Source of the DNA: Nocardia veterana NBRC 100344
GTDB lineage: Bacteria; Actinomycetota; Actinomycetes; Mycobacteriales; Mycobacteriaceae
NCBI RefSeq assembly: GCF_000308855.1
Contig: NZ_BAGM01000027.1
Coordinates: 1 to 51,773, forward strand
Length of the DNA: 51,773 bases
Direction of reading: 5' to 3'
Both the position numbers and the translations under genes were made by a program. Of this stretch, positions 8,730 to 17,576 are shown in pieces; position 1 is the first letter of the stretch, and each line of letters opens with the position of its first letter. The notes beneath the pieces were generated by a model that worked only from the letters and a program-made list of their open reading frames with translations, had not been told where the DNA came from and ran no database searches.

Positions 8730-10316
8730 GTGGCAGAAACCCAGCGACCAGTTCTCGTCGTCGACTTCGGGGCGCAGTACGCGCAGTTGATCGCGCGGCG
8801 CGTGCGCGAATCCAGTGTCTACTCCGAGGTGGTACCGCATACCGCGACCGTGGAGGAGATCGCCGAGCGACAGCCGCTCGCGGTGATCCTGTCCGGCGGT
8901 CCGGCCAGCGTGTACGCCGAGGGTGCGCCGCAGCTCGATCCGCGGCTGTTCGATCTCGATATCCCGGTCTTCGGCATCTGCTACGGCTTCCAGGCGATGG
9001 CGCAGGCTCTCGGCGGTACCGTCGCGCACACCGGGACGCGTGAATACGGCCGCACCGAGCTGAATATCGACGGCGGTGTGCTGCACGGCGGCCTGCCCAC
9101 CGTGCAACCGGTGTGGATGAGCCACGGCGACGCGGTCACCGATGCCCCGGAGGGCTTCGAGGTGACCGGGACGACGGCGGGCGCGCCGGTGGCGGCGTTC
9201 GAGAATCGGGCGCGGCGGCTGGCCGGGGTGCAGTACCACCCGGAGGTGCTGCATTCGCCGCACGGTCAGCAGGTGTTGAGCCGTTTCCTGCACGAGCTGG
9301 CCGGCATTCCGGCCGCCTGGACTCCGGCGAACATCGCCGATGCGCTGGTCGAGCAGGTGCGCGAGCAGATCGGGGACGGGCATGCGATCTGCGGTCTGTC
9401 CGGTGGTGTCGATTCCGCGGTGGCCGCGGCCCTGGTGCAGCGGGCCATCGGTGACCGGCTGACCTGTGTTTTCGTCGATCACGGCCTGCTGCGGGCCGGG
9501 GAGCGGGAGCAGGTTCAGCGCGATTTCGTGGCGGCGACCGGGGCGAAGCTGGTGACCGTCGATGCGGTGGACAAATTCCTCGGTGAGCTGAAGGGCGTCA
9601 CCGATCCGGAGGAGAAGCGCAAGATCATCGGACGAGAGTTCATCCGCTCGTTCGAGGACGCGGTTGCCGAGGTCGTGAAGTCGACCGGCGCCGAGAGCGC
9701 CGACACCGATGGACAGGGGCCCGCGGTCGAATATCTGGTGCAGGGCACCTTGTATCCGGATGTGGTGGAGTCCGGCGGCGGCGCCGGCACCGCGAACATC
9801 AAGAGCCATCACAATGTCGGCGGCCTGCCCGAGGACCTGGAGTTCGAACTGGTCGAACCGCTGCGCCTGCTGTTCAAGGACGAGGTGCGTGCGGTCGGTC
9901 GTGAGGTCGGGCTGCCCGAGGAAATCGTTGCGCGCCAGCCGTTCCCGGGCCCGGGCCTGGCGATCCGGATCATCGGTGAGGTGACTCCGGACCGGCTGGA
10001 AACGCTGCGGCAGGCCGACGCCATCGCGCGCGAGGAGTTGACCGCGGCCGGCTTGGACGCGCAGATCTGGCAGTGCCCGGTGGTGTTGCTGGCCGATGTG
10101 CGCAGTGTCGGGGTGCAGGGCGACGGCCGGACCTACGGCCATCCGATCGTGTTGCGGCCGGTGTCGAGTGAGGATGCGATGACCGCGGACTGGACGCGGT
10201 TGCCGTACGAGGTGCTGGAGCGCATCTCGACCCGCATCACCAACGAGGTGGCCGAGGTCAACCGCGTCGTGCTGGATGTGACGAGCAAGCCGCCGGGCAC
10301 TATCGAATGGGAATGA
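8730..10316 (+). CDS. guaA: GMP synthase (glutamine-hydrolysing)
   Basis: GuaA converts XMP, ATP and glutamine to GMP, completing the branch begun by guaB2. The 528-residue protein has an N-terminal class I glutamine amidotransferase domain (nucleophile Cys at about residue 84 in [10 protein letters not shown], His/Glu in GVQYHPEV). The ATP-pyrophosphatase domain follows, with the P-loop SGGVDS at about 224-229, and then the C-terminal dimerisation domain ending KPPGTIEWE, the canonical GuaA C-terminus. It starts with GTG, probably on a leaderless mRNA. A strong terminator follows the stop. Confidence 0.97.
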   Translation: MAETQRPVLVVDFGAQYAQLIARRVRESSVYSEVVPHTATVEEIAERQPLAVILSGGPASVYAEGAPQLDPRLFDLDIPVFGICYGFQAMAQALGGTVAHTGTREYGRTELNIDGGVLHGGLPTVQPVWMSHGDAVTDAPEGFEVTGTTAGAPVAAFENRARRLAGVQYHPEVLHSPHGQQVLSRFLHELAGIPAAWTPANIADALVEQVREQIGDGHAICGLSGGVDSAVAAALVQRAIGDRLTCVFVDHGLLRAGEREQVQRDFVAATGAKLVTVDAVDKFLGELKGVTDPEEKRKIIGREFIRSFEDAVAEVVKSTGAESADTDGQGPAVEYLVQGTLYPDVVESGGGAGTANIKSHHNVGGLPEDLEFELVEPLRLLFKDEVRAVGREVGLPEEIVARQPFPGPGLAIRIIGEVTPDRLETLRQADAIAREELTAAGLDAQIWQCPVVLLADVRSVGVQGDGRTYGHPIVLRPVSSEDAMTADWTRLPYEVLERISTRITNEVAEVNRVVLDVTSKPPGTIEWE

Positions 10317-10340
10317 GCGGTCGTCTCGGGTGACGGCATG

Positions 10341-10376
10341 CGAGGGGCCTTCCGGCATCGGCCGGAAGGCCCCTCG
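10341..10376. terminator. Strong bidirectional hairpin terminator after guaA
   Basis: CGAGGGGCCTTCCGGC and GCCGGAAGGCCCCTCG form a perfect 16-bp stem around the loop ATCG. It lies 24 nt after the guaA stop and 31 nt beyond the stop of the convergent small gene at 10408, so it can serve both. Confidence 0.88.
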
Positions 10377-10407
10377 TCGCTGTGCGGACTGTTCTCCTCG
10401 CGATTCG

Positions 10408-10629
10408 CTATTTCCGCCGTCGCGGTGAAATCACCAGCCCGAGGCCGACGACCACCGCGACGCCCACCACGATCCAGCCCACCGGTACGGCACTGTGGAA
10501 CGGCCAGGACGTCGGGCCGATGAAGGCCCAGACACTGACCAGCACGGCCAGGATGCCGGCGAGCAGCAGTGAGAACGACGGTCCCCGCCGACTGTCGGTC
10601 CGAGTGTCGGCCGTTTCGTTGTCAGCCAC
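10408..10629 (-). CDS. Small two-helix membrane protein
   Basis: This 73-residue protein has a polar N-terminus, two predicted membrane helices (about residues 18-37 and 47-67) and a basic C-terminus (SPRRRK). Its ATG overlaps the end of the upstream LiaF/PspC-type gene by 8 nt, so the two are translationally coupled and probably act in the same envelope-stress pathway. No domain is recognised. Confidence 0.8.
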   Translation of the reverse strand: MADNETADTRTDSRRGPSFSLLLAGILAVLVSVWAFIGPTSWPFHSAVPVGWIVVGVAVVVGLGLVISPRRRK

Positions 10630-12439
10630 GTTTCACCTCCGCGTTTCCGGCGTGGACATCGACGTCGAGAGTGAGGATCGGCCCGTCGGCCGGCCCGGTG
10701 GGGCCCTGTGGGCAGGTCACCTCGCCCATGCTGGCGTTGCAGGTGGCGTGCAGTCGCATCGAGTCGGGCACCAGCACCCGGAAATCACCCATCTGCACGT
10801 TCACGTGGACGGTGCGATTCTCGGTGAGGGGCAGTTGGCGCAGGTCGAGCGTGCCCGAACCCATGGTGATCTTGTATTCGGACGCCAGTTCGGTGGCCGA
10901 GGCCGGGGTCCAGACGTGATCACCCATCGCGCCGCGATCGAATTCGACCGGACCGACCAGCGACGCCAGGATCACGAATCCGGCCAGCGGTGCCAGCACC
11001 ACCAGCAGGCCGTATCCGCGCCGGGCGAAGGCGCCGACGATCAGCCCCAAGCCGACCACCGCCAAGGCCACCGCGGCGATCCGGGCGGGGGCCATCCAGT
11101 CCGCGCCCGCGGCGGCCACCGCACCGGCGGCCGCGGCGGCGAGGACGGTCAACCCGATCACCACCGGGGTCAGCCGGGACCGTGGGCGCGGTGCGGGGGC
11201 GACCGCGACCGGGCGTTGCGGGGCCGGGGCGGGCAGATCCCAGGCCATCGGCGCCACGCCGAGCGGATCCCTGCCGGCGGGTGTGGGGCCGAAGTGCGTG
11301 GGGTCCGGGATCGGGCGGATACCGCTGGGTCGCGGACTCGGCGGCGGTGTCGGTGCCGGGCGGGCGGATCCGCCGGGACCGGAGGTGTCGTCCGGACCGG
11401 ACTCGTCCTCGGACGAGGAGCCGGCCGCGGCGTCGGGGGCCGCCGATTCCGCGTCGATGGTGAGCGGCCTGGTCATTGCCACGGTGGGACGCTCGTCCGC
11501 TGGTGGGTCACCGGCCGGGCGATCCTCGTCCGCGGACCGTACGTTCGCGTCGGTGCTGGCCGAGATCGGCTCGGTCTTCGTGATACCGGGCTCGGCGGCA
11601 ACCACGTCCGTCGACGCGTCGCCGGACGCCGGAGTGTCGTCGCCCGGGTTGCGCGGGATTTCGGCCGTATCACCTTTCTGCGCAGCGATTTCCGAGTCCG
11701 CCGGTGGTGTGTCCGGAACCACTTCGGCCGCTGCCGGCACGGTCGTCGTCGCACCCGTTCCACGGTCGTTCGATTCGGGAGCCGTGGCATATGGAAAACT
11801 CTGTGCCGCAGGGCGGTTCGGATCCGGCTCGTAGTGGTCGGGAAGTTTGGTGAACGGCCCGTACGGACTGCCGGACCACGGTTGGCCTGCGCCCCACGGC
11901 GATCCGCCGGGGAAACTCGCTCCCGGATATCCGGTGGCCGCGATACCGCTCTCCGCTGTGAACGGATACGAACCGTCGGTCGGCGGCTCGGGCTGGCGCA
12001 TGTACAGCAGCCACCAGCCGGCGATCAGCAACGCGAAACTGATCACCCCGGACCCGCCGAGGCCCACGCCCACGGGCCCCATGGTGGTCACCGCGATGGC
12101 CAGGGCGACGATCAGGACGATGGTCTTGGTGGACGATTGAGAACTGCGGCCCCGGTTGAGCAGCCCCTCGGCCGGGGATACCGGATCACCCGCCGGAGGC
12201 AGCAGCAACCAGGCCGCCAGATACAACACGATGCCCGCACCACCGAAGATCGTCGACACCACGAACGCGACCCGGATCAGGACCGGGTCGACGCCGTAGC
12301 GACGGCCGAATCCGGACGCCACCCCGGCGACCGGACTCTGGCCCGGCAGCCGCATCGGACGCGTCCGCCACAGGTGGTGGAGCTGTTCGCTGAATCCGGT
12401 CCGGCTCGTGCCGCCGGCCCCGCCGCTCGCTGTGGTCAT
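10622..12439 (-). CDS. PspC/LiaF-type membrane protein (EsrI-like)
   Basis: This 605-residue protein begins with a PspC domain (about residues 25-90, ending in the helix IVLYLAAWLLLPP). Further membrane helices lie near 105-150. A long Pro/Asp/Ser-rich, probably disordered segment follows, then more helices at about 420-500. The C-terminal beta-rich domain (GSGTLDLRQLPLTENRTVHVNVQMGD region) resembles the LiaF C-terminal domain. Such proteins sense envelope damage and inhibit a partner histidine kinase. Here it is divergent from a PspC-domain kinase and sits next to guaA, matching the order of the corynebacterial three-component system EsrISR as I recall it. The EsrI assignment rests on architecture and synteny. 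Confidence 0.82.
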   Translation of the reverse strand: MTTASGGAGGTSRTGFSEQLHHLWRTRPMRLPGQSPVAGVASGFGRRYGVDPVLIRVAFVVSTIFGGAGIVLYLAAWLLLPPAGDPVSPAEGLLNRGRSSQSSTKTIVLIVALAIAVTTMGPVGVGLGGSGVISFALLIAGWWLLYMRQPEPPTDGSYPFTAESGIAATGYPGASFPGGSPWGAGQPWSGSPYGPFTKLPDHYEPDPNRPAAQSFPYATAPESNDRGTGATTTVPAAAEVVPDTPPADSEIAAQKGDTAEIPRNPGDDTPASGDASTDVVAAEPGITKTEPISASTDANVRSADEDRPAGDPPADERPTVAMTRPLTIDAESAAPDAAAGSSSEDESGPDDTSGPGGSARPAPTPPPSPRPSGIRPIPDPTHFGPTPAGRDPLGVAPMAWDLPAPAPQRPVAVAPAPRPRSRLTPVVIGLTVLAAAAAGAVAAAGADWMAPARIAAVALAVVGLGLIVGAFARRGYGLLVVLAPLAGFVILASLVGPVEFDRGAMGDHVWTPASATELASEYKITMGSGTLDLRQLPLTENRTVHVNVQMGDFRVLVPDSMRLHATCNASMGEVTCPQGPTGPADGPILTLDVDVHAGNAEVKRG

Positions 12440-12693
12440 AGCTCAATGGTGGCCGTGGGCAGCATCGGATGACATCGGGGTTCACCCTGAAAACGAACCT
12501 GAATATCGGATCGGCAGGTCGGAGCGCTGTCGGATCGGTGCGGCGCCGCCGATGCGGTGGACGCTCGATGCGGAAACCTCGATCGCCGCCCGTCCGGATG
12601 TTCGGCGGCCCGGCGCCGGCTCCGCACCCCGAGATCGGGAATCCGGGTATTTCCCGATGGTCCGCTGTCGGTACGGCGTGCCAGTATCGAGAC
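12440..12693. promoter_or_regulatory. Divergent intergenic region of the PspC/LiaF-type gene and the kinase
   Basis: This 254-bp region separates the divergent membrane-protein and kinase genes and must hold promoters for both. The open frame of the kinase continues backwards through much of it, but that translation is Arg/Pro-rich and without domain features. I see no convincing operator palindrome or -35/-10 pair. Confidence 0.4.
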
Positions 12694-14160
12694 ATGTACC
12701 CCTCCATGCCCGCATTCGACGCGCGTTCGGGGTTCGACGGCCGGGTGGGTCTCGACCCGCGCGCCGGTTTCGACGGTCTGGGCCCGGACGGCCGCGGTCT
12801 CGACCCGGCCCTGGCGCTCCCGCGGTTGCTGCGCCGGTCCGGTGGCCGGGTGGTCGGTGGTGTCGCGGGCGGGGTGGCCGACCACCTCGGGGTGGACGTC
12901 TTCAAGGTGCGGATGGCGTTCGTTCTGCTGTCGGCACTGATGGGTGCGGGCATCGTGGCCTACGGGCTGCTCTGGATCTTCACCCCCTCCGGCGCCGACG
13001 GGCCGCCGCCGACCGCCTCGGAGCGGCGGCAGGCGGTCGGGCTGGTCCTGCTCGGGCTGGCGCTGTCGGTGTCGATGGCATGGCTGTTCAACGGGACCGC
13101 CGCGCGCGTGGTGGCGCCGATCATCGTGGTCGCCGTGGGCGCGGCGCTGGTGTGGCGCGAATTCGATTCCGACGGGCCGCGTTCCATTCTCGGCCTGCCC
13201 GCGCGGCCGAGCGTTCTCACCTGGGCGCGCATCCTCGCCGGGGCGACCTTGATCGTGGTCGGCCTGGGTGTGGTGGTCCTGGCCCGGATCGATCTGAGTT
13301 CCCTGGGTTCGGCCTTGATCGCGGTCGCGGTCACGCTGATCGGGGTGGGTCTGCTGACCGTGCCGCTGTGGTTGCGCATGATGCGTGCCCTCAACGCCGA
13401 GCGCGCGGCCCGCATCCGCAACGAGGAACGCGAGGAGATCGCCTCGCACCTGCACGATTCGGTGCTGCAGACGCTGGCGCTGATCCAGCGGCAGGCCGAC
13501 GATCCGCAGGAGGTCGCCCGGCTGGCCCGCAGTCAGGAGCGGGAACTGCGGAAGTGGTTGTTCGAGGATTCGATGCCGGCCCAGTCCAGCCTGGCCGCCG
13601 CGCTGCGCACCATCGCCGGTGAGGTGGAGGATCAGCACGGGGTGCAGGTCACTCCGGTGACCGTGGGCGATGTCTCGATGGACCCCGGCGATACCGGGTT
13701 CGGTCTGCCGCGCGAACATTTCACCGCGCTGCTCGGTGCGACCCGCGAGGCGCTGGTCAACGCGGCCAAACACGCCGGGGTCCCCACGATCGACGTCTTC
13801 GCCGAGGTGGAGCCGCATCAGGTGAGCATCTTCGTGCGCGACCGCGGCTCCGGTTTCGATCCCGCCGCGGTGCCCGCCGACCGGCAGGGGCTGGCGAAAT
13901 CCATCCACGCCCGCATCGAACGCCGCGGCGGAACGGTCGAAGTGCAGACCGCGCCCGGCCGCGGCACCGAGGTGCGAATCATACTGCCGCGCAAGGACTC
14001 CGAAGTGCAAGAGGAGTTCTCGGGTACCGCCGCTGAAAGCCCTGCCGACCCAGCCGGTGCCGCCGACGCAGAGACCCTCGACCCGCCGGATACCGAGATG
14101 AGTGACCCTGCGGACCAACCGCACGCCGAGGCGTCGCGTCGGCGTTCCGCGCCCCGCTGA
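12694..14160 (+). CDS. PspC-domain sensor histidine kinase (EsrS-like)
   Basis: This 488-residue membrane kinase has an N-terminal PspC domain (about residues 45-105, containing GGRVVGGVAGGVADHLGV). About four further hydrophobic helices run to residue 230. A HisKA_3 dimerisation domain follows, with the phosphoacceptor His at about 254 in ASHLHDSVLQ. The HATPase domain shows the N box REALVNAAKHAG and glycine-rich boxes DRGSGFDP and GRGTEV. An acidic, Pro-rich tail closes the protein. In related genomes its regulator gene usually follows directly; here the likely partner is at 17785, beyond accessory genes. ATG 12694 is preferred, since the sequence before it is not conserved-looking, though no clear ribosome-binding site precedes it. 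Confidence 0.87.
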   Translation: MYPSMPAFDARSGFDGRVGLDPRAGFDGLGPDGRGLDPALALPRLLRRSGGRVVGGVAGGVADHLGVDVFKVRMAFVLLSALMGAGIVAYGLLWIFTPSGADGPPPTASERRQAVGLVLLGLALSVSMAWLFNGTAARVVAPIIVVAVGAALVWREFDSDGPRSILGLPARPSVLTWARILAGATLIVVGLGVVVLARIDLSSLGSALIAVAVTLIGVGLLTVPLWLRMMRALNAERAARIRNEEREEIASHLHDSVLQTLALIQRQADDPQEVARLARSQERELRKWLFEDSMPAQSSLAAALRTIAGEVEDQHGVQVTPVTVGDVSMDPGDTGFGLPREHFTALLGATREALVNAAKHAGVPTIDVFAEVEPHQVSIFVRDRGSGFDPAAVPADRQGLAKSIHARIERRGGTVEVQTAPGRGTEVRIILPRKDSEVQEEFSGTAAESPADPAGAADAETLDPPDTEMSDPADQPHAEASRRRSAPR

Positions 14161-14231
14161 GACCGGGCTCGGCATCGGTCGCAGTGGTGGGCGAAATCAA
14201 TGGGGCGAGGTCGCACTCGTGGAGTCCGGGC

Positions 14232-14591
14232 TCAGACCGTCCCGTGGGGGTGGGCGAGATCGTAGCCCGCCGAAACCTTCTTGGGGACGACCATGCGCCA
14301 CGCCTCGACGACGAGTTCCCGTGCCTCGGTCGGGTCCAGGGCTGCGAGGTTGGACTCGATCCAATTGAAGCGCAGGTTCGATGTCGATGGCATCCGGAAC
14401 TTGTGCGGCTCGCTCGCGACAAGCGCTGCTCGTTCCTCCTTGGGGAACGCGAAGCCCATCACCGTCTCGTCGAGCGAGAACGCCACGTAGACGATCTGCT
14501 CGACACGGAATTTCAACCGGCCACGAACATAGACCGGGTAGGAGCGTTCCAACTCGGCCCCCAGCGAGCTGACGTCTTCGACCACCGCCAT
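14232..14591 (-). CDS. MmcQ/YjbR-like family protein
   Basis: This 119-residue protein resembles the MmcQ/YjbR family: RLKFRVEQIVYVAFSLDE, then MGFAFPKEERAALV and a Trp-containing segment (RFNWIESNLAAL) ending in an ARELVVEAWRMVVPKK helix. These small double-wing-like proteins are of unknown function. The ATG follows GGAG at 8-nt spacing on the minus strand. It is the first gene of the accessory block between the kinase and regulator genes and faces the kinase gene across a 71-nt gap. Confidence 0.75.
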   Translation of the reverse strand: MAVVEDVSSLGAELERSYPVYVRGRLKFRVEQIVYVAFSLDETVMGFAFPKEERAALVASEPHKFRMPSTSNLRFNWIESNLAALDPTEARELVVEAWRMVVPKKVSAGYDLAHPHGTV

Positions 14592-14691
14592 GGTCGGACT
14601 CCTCGGTTATGTGTGCGAATGCCGACCACGCAGTCGAGTTCGGGGTGTGGTGTCGGCCTGGGGCCCGTCTCGCAGCATGGCGGTGTTGATC

Positions 14692-15066
14692 CTAGGGGGC
14701 GCCGGGCGCGGCTCCAGGACTGGGCTGCAATGGATTCACGCGCCCCTGCTCGGGCGCGTAACCGCCGCCGCGCTCATAGGTTTCGCCGGTCGCCATGTCG
14801 TGAATATCGGTCATTTCCGCCAGCTCCGGTGGGATCCGGCCGCGCAGATGCCGCATATTCGGCACGATCAACAACTCGATCGCGTGGGTTCGGACGTGAT
14901 CGAGCAGCGCCTCGGGGACCACGAGACTGGAGGATCTGGTGAGCCCGATGTAGTCGTATCCGAGCCGGGTGGCGACCCGGCCGGCCTGGCGGTTCAGGCC
15001 CGTCAGGGTATCGACCAGATCGAGGCACACGTACCCCATTGCGCGAGGCGGGTTCTCATCCTCCAT
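14692..15066 (-). CDS. Degenerate resolvase-N-like protein
   Basis: This 124-residue protein looks like an isolated N-terminal domain of a serine recombinase: MGYVCLDLVDTLTG in the place of the usual YxRxS strand, GYDYIGLTRS, and LLIVPNMRHLRG resembling the conserved LxVxxxxRLxR segment. The catalytic Ser is replaced (YVCLDL) and no DNA-binding domain follows, so recombination is not expected. A Pro/Gly-rich tail ends the protein. The ATG has a strong GAGGAG site and overlaps the end of the upstream 55-residue gene by 11 nt, making it the last gene of a coupled trio. The fold assignment is inference. Confidence 0.65.
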   Translation of the reverse strand: MEDENPPRAMGYVCLDLVDTLTGLNRQAGRVATRLGYDYIGLTRSSSLVVPEALLDHVRTHAIELLIVPNMRHLRGRIPPELAEMTDIHDMATGETYERGGGYAPEQGRVNPLQPSPGAAPGAP

Positions 15067-15223
15067 AAACGTCTCCTCGTGAGTGGCGGGTACGAACTTC
15101 GGATTCGACCCGGCGCCGGATCGCGGTGACGGTGCGGTCCTTCGGAATCCGCTGCGGCCACAGCACAATCACCGCGTACACGGCGGGCGCGAGTGCGAGG
15201 CAAAGAAGGGCGAGCGCGATCAC
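15056..15223 (-). CDS. Small single-helix membrane protein
   Basis: This 55-residue protein starts with an uncharged hydrophobic segment (VIALALLCLALAPAVYAVIV) followed by a basic, soluble tail (RIPKDRTVTAIRRRVESEVR). The GTG at 15223 has GGAG at 7-nt spacing and overlaps the TGA of the upstream gene as GTGA. It could be a single-pass membrane protein or a short exported precursor; the sequence does not decide which. Confidence 0.65.
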   Translation of the reverse strand: MIALALLCLALAPAVYAVIVLWPQRIPKDRTVTAIRRRVESEVRTRHSRGDVYGG

Positions 15224-15432
15224 TGTCGGCTCCTCGATGTCGAGTGCGGGTGATTGGGTCGCACCCGCCGCCGGGGACTGCGGCACCCGGCGGCGGGGCG
15301 TGATCCGACGGCGTCGCTCGGATCGTCCCGGACCCGGGCTCGGATAATTGAGCGGCACCGATTCACCAGTTGCCAATCGGCGAAATTGTGCCCCTCTTTG
15401 GTTACATAGATGCGCAAAGCATCTCGTCGCAT
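15220..15432 (-). CDS. Small basic protein heading a three-gene micro-operon
   Basis: This 70-residue frame starts MRRDALRIYVTKEGHNFADWQL behind a textbook GGAGG ribosome-binding site (5-nt spacing on the minus strand). The N-terminal 40 residues look like a folded amphipathic segment and the C-terminal 25 are Arg/Pro/Ser-rich. Its stop overlaps the GTG of the 55-residue gene by 4 nt. It is divergent from the HTH-TPR regulator at 15683, which probably controls it. No family is recognised. Confidence 0.6.
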   Translation of the reverse strand: MRRDALRIYVTKEGHNFADWQLVNRCRSIIRARVRDDPSDAVGSRPAAGCRSPRRRVRPNHPHSTSRSRQ

Positions 15433-15682
15433 CGTTGCCTCCGTTTTCGTTTGTCGGCGCGGTCGATGCGCATGGCCATCGGATCGATGGCGCCGGGGAA
15501 CACCCTGCACCGCGCCCATGGAGCAAGGAGAACTCACGTCGCCAACACTCGAAAAGGCTTGCAGCATAGGAAAAAACGCGCGCTGTGGGCGCATATTTGC
15601 AGGCCGGGCGGGGGTGTGCAGAGGGGGTGTGCGTTTCCAATGACTGCTGGTGTCGGCGCGGGGGCCGTGCAACACTCCCGAC
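15433..15682. promoter_or_regulatory. Divergent control region of the accessory block
   Basis: These 250 bp lie between the micro-operon (-) and the HTH-TPR regulator gene (+). They are noticeably less GC-rich than the surroundings, with an A-rich patch near 15567-15580. No good TANNNT pair or long palindrome is evident; AACACT at 15671-15676 lies 6 nt before the regulator ATG and could be a weak -10 for a leaderless mRNA. Confidence 0.4.
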
Positions 15683-17044
15683 ATGGGACGTAAGCCCAAA
15701 CAGCCGAACAGCGCGCTCGAAGAACTGCTGTCGGAAAAGGCGATCAGCCGGAAGGGACTTGCCAAACGGGTCAATGACGCTGGAAGGGCGATCGGCCTCG
15801 ACCTAGCCTATGACCACACCTCTGTCGGCCGCTGGCTCTCGGGAGAACAACCGAACCCACCGGTGCCGCAGCTCATCGCCCACGTGTTCACCGAACTCCT
15901 CGGCCGTCGCATCACCTCTGCGGAATGCGGAATGTCCAGCGACAGCGAACCCGGCGATCTCGGGTTGGAGTTCTCTCTCAGTCTCTCCGAAGCGCTCGGA
16001 TCCGTTACCACCTTGTGGCGCACAGATATAGAGCAGCGATCGTTCCTACAGGATACGTCGTACGCCGTGCACGTATACCCCGCCGCATCGATGCGATGGT
16101 TGACCATGCCGGTCCCCGAGCATCCGGTGTCGGCCGGACGGCGGCGGGTCGGTCGTGGTGATGTCGACGCTGTACGCGCGATGACTGCCGCTTTCCGGGA
16201 CCTCGACAACCGAGTCGGGGGCGGGCGAGTCCGCCCGACAGTCGTGCACTACCTGCACACCTCGGTCGCTCCTTTGCTGCGCGGCAACTACGCCGAACCT
16301 ATAGGCCGGCCTCTCTACGCTGCTGCGGCGGAGCTGACAAAACTCGCGGGGTGGGCCGCCTATGACCAGGAAGAGCATGGGCTTGCGCAGCGCTATCTGA
16401 TCCAAGCACTCCGACTGGCGCGCGGGGCCAATGATGCCGGCCTGGGTGCTGAGATCCTCGCAGCGATGAGCCATCAGGCGACTTACGTCGGTAGGCCAGG
16501 TGACGCGGTCGATCTCGCGCGTGCCGCCCAAATGACGGCGCGTAGTGCCGGGCTGGCTGCGCTGGCGGCTGAATGCCACCTGGCTGAAGCACACGGACAC
16601 GCGGCGCGACGTGACGACAGTGCCTGTGCCGCCTCGCTCAACGCCGCGGAGCGGTCATTCGAGAAGACTGACGCCGACCGCCCAGCCTGGCTGTCCTACT
16701 TCGATGGCGCATATATGTCGGCGAAAGTGGCGCATTGCTTCCGTGAACTCGGAGATGATGCGCGCACCGCACACTTCGCCGAGCAATCGCTGAACATGTC
16801 GGATAGCTACCAGCGAGGAAAAGCTTTCAACCTTTCCCTTCTCGCGTCTGCTCGTGTGGCGGAAGACCCGTTGGAGGCAGTTCGCGTAGGTCGGGAAGCT
16901 GTCTCGATCGCTGTCGGATTGTCCTCCCAGCGCAGCTACTCGTACCTGCGGGACCTGCGGCATCGGCTCTCCCCACACACCGGCCTTGCCGACATTGCGG
17001 ATTTCCGCCAGGTCGTGAAGGAACTCACTAGTCAACCAAGGTGA
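15683..17044 (+). CDS. HTH-TPR transcriptional regulator
   Basis: This 453-residue protein has an N-terminal XRE-like helix-turn-helix (about residues 8-65: LEELLSEKAISRKGLAKRVNDAG and HTSVGRWLSGEQ), a middle region, and a long alpha-helical TPR-like array (about 190-445, e.g. AELTKLAGWAAYDQEEHGLAQRYLIQALRLA). The layout resembles peptide-responsive HTH-TPR regulators and a family common in Streptomyces. Codon use is less GC-biased at third positions than in neighbours (many GCT, GCA, ACT codons), suggesting transfer. It is divergent from the micro-operon and its end overlaps the convergent NUDIX gene by 17 nt. Confidence 0.82.
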   Translation: MGRKPKQPNSALEELLSEKAISRKGLAKRVNDAGRAIGLDLAYDHTSVGRWLSGEQPNPPVPQLIAHVFTELLGRRITSAECGMSSDSEPGDLGLEFSLSLSEALGSVTTLWRTDIEQRSFLQDTSYAVHVYPAASMRWLTMPVPEHPVSAGRRRVGRGDVDAVRAMTAAFRDLDNRVGGGRVRPTVVHYLHTSVAPLLRGNYAEPIGRPLYAAAAELTKLAGWAAYDQEEHGLAQRYLIQALRLARGANDAGLGAEILAAMSHQATYVGRPGDAVDLARAAQMTARSAGLAALAAECHLAEAHGHAARRDDSACAASLNAAERSFEKTDADRPAWLSYFDGAYMSAKVAHCFRELGDDARTAHFAEQSLNMSDSYQRGKAFNLSLLASARVAEDPLEAVRVGREAVSIAVGLSSQRSYSYLRDLRHRLSPHTGLADIADFRQVVKELTSQPR

Positions 17045-17564
17045 GTGCCCGATACACGCCCACCACGGTCGCGGCGCCGACGATTTCACCGCGGTCGATC
17101 ATCTTCACCGCTTCCTCGAGCGGGAACCACCGCAAGTCCTCCGCTTCGTTCACGTCGGGGACGGTGTCGGTCAATTCGGCGCCGCGTGCCAAATACACCA
17201 GTTGCGGTTGGTCGAGAGTGCCGATCGCGGGCTGATAGGTGACCAGGTGCTCCATCGTCTTCGGCCGCCATCCGGTTTCTTCCTCGACCTCACGGGCGGC
17301 TGCCGCCGCCACATCCTCGGCTCCGTCGATGTACCCGCCGGGCAGCTCCCACACCCACTGGTCGATGATGAACCGGTGCCGGTACATCAGCAGAACTTCC
17401 CGGTTCTCGTTGAGTACCAACGTCATCGCGCATTTCGGCAATCGGGCCACGTACTGGGTGAACTTCACGCCGTCGGGCAGTTCGATGTCGACGGTGGACA
17501 GCCGGATGTGGCGGTTCTCGTCGACTACGGTCTCGCCGTGGATTGTCCATTGGGTGCGCGTCAC
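17028..17564 (-). CDS. NUDIX hydrolase, ADP-ribose pyrophosphatase-like
   Basis: This 178-residue enzyme has a complete Nudix box, GYIDGAEDVAAAAAREVEEE then TGW, matching GX5EX7REUXEEXGU, so hydrolysis of a nucleoside diphosphate linked to another group is expected. The preceding WELPGG and the following QPAIGTLDQPQLVYLARG fit the ADP-ribose pyrophosphatase-like subgroup; the substrate is not certain. GTG at 17564 is chosen because TACCGT lies exactly 6 nt upstream and residues further upstream are not family-like. It is convergent and overlapping with the HTH-TPR regulator. Confidence 0.88.
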   Translation of the reverse strand: MTRTQWTIHGETVVDENRHIRLSTVDIELPDGVKFTQYVARLPKCAMTLVLNENREVLLMYRHRFIIDQWVWELPGGYIDGAEDVAAAAAREVEEETGWRPKTMEHLVTYQPAIGTLDQPQLVYLARGAELTDTVPDVNEAEDLRWFPLEEAVKMIDRGEIVGAATVVGVYRALTLVD

Positions 17565-17570
17565 CTTTCG

Positions 17571-17576
17571 ACGGTA
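17571..17576 (-). promoter_or_regulatory. Leaderless -10 hexamer (TACCGT) for the NUDIX gene
   Basis: TACCGT on the minus strand, then 6 nt, then GTG at 17564. It is the same hexamer and spacing as for the DUF5319 and trmL genes. Confidence 0.5.

Noticed and set aside
8664..10358. 564-codon open frame antisense to guaA
   Set aside because: It mirrors the guaA codons and has no ribosome-binding site or protein-like composition.
12436..14175. 579-codon open frame antisense to the PspC kinase
   Set aside because: It is a shadow of the kinase gene, with His/Gln/Arg-rich translation and no family features.
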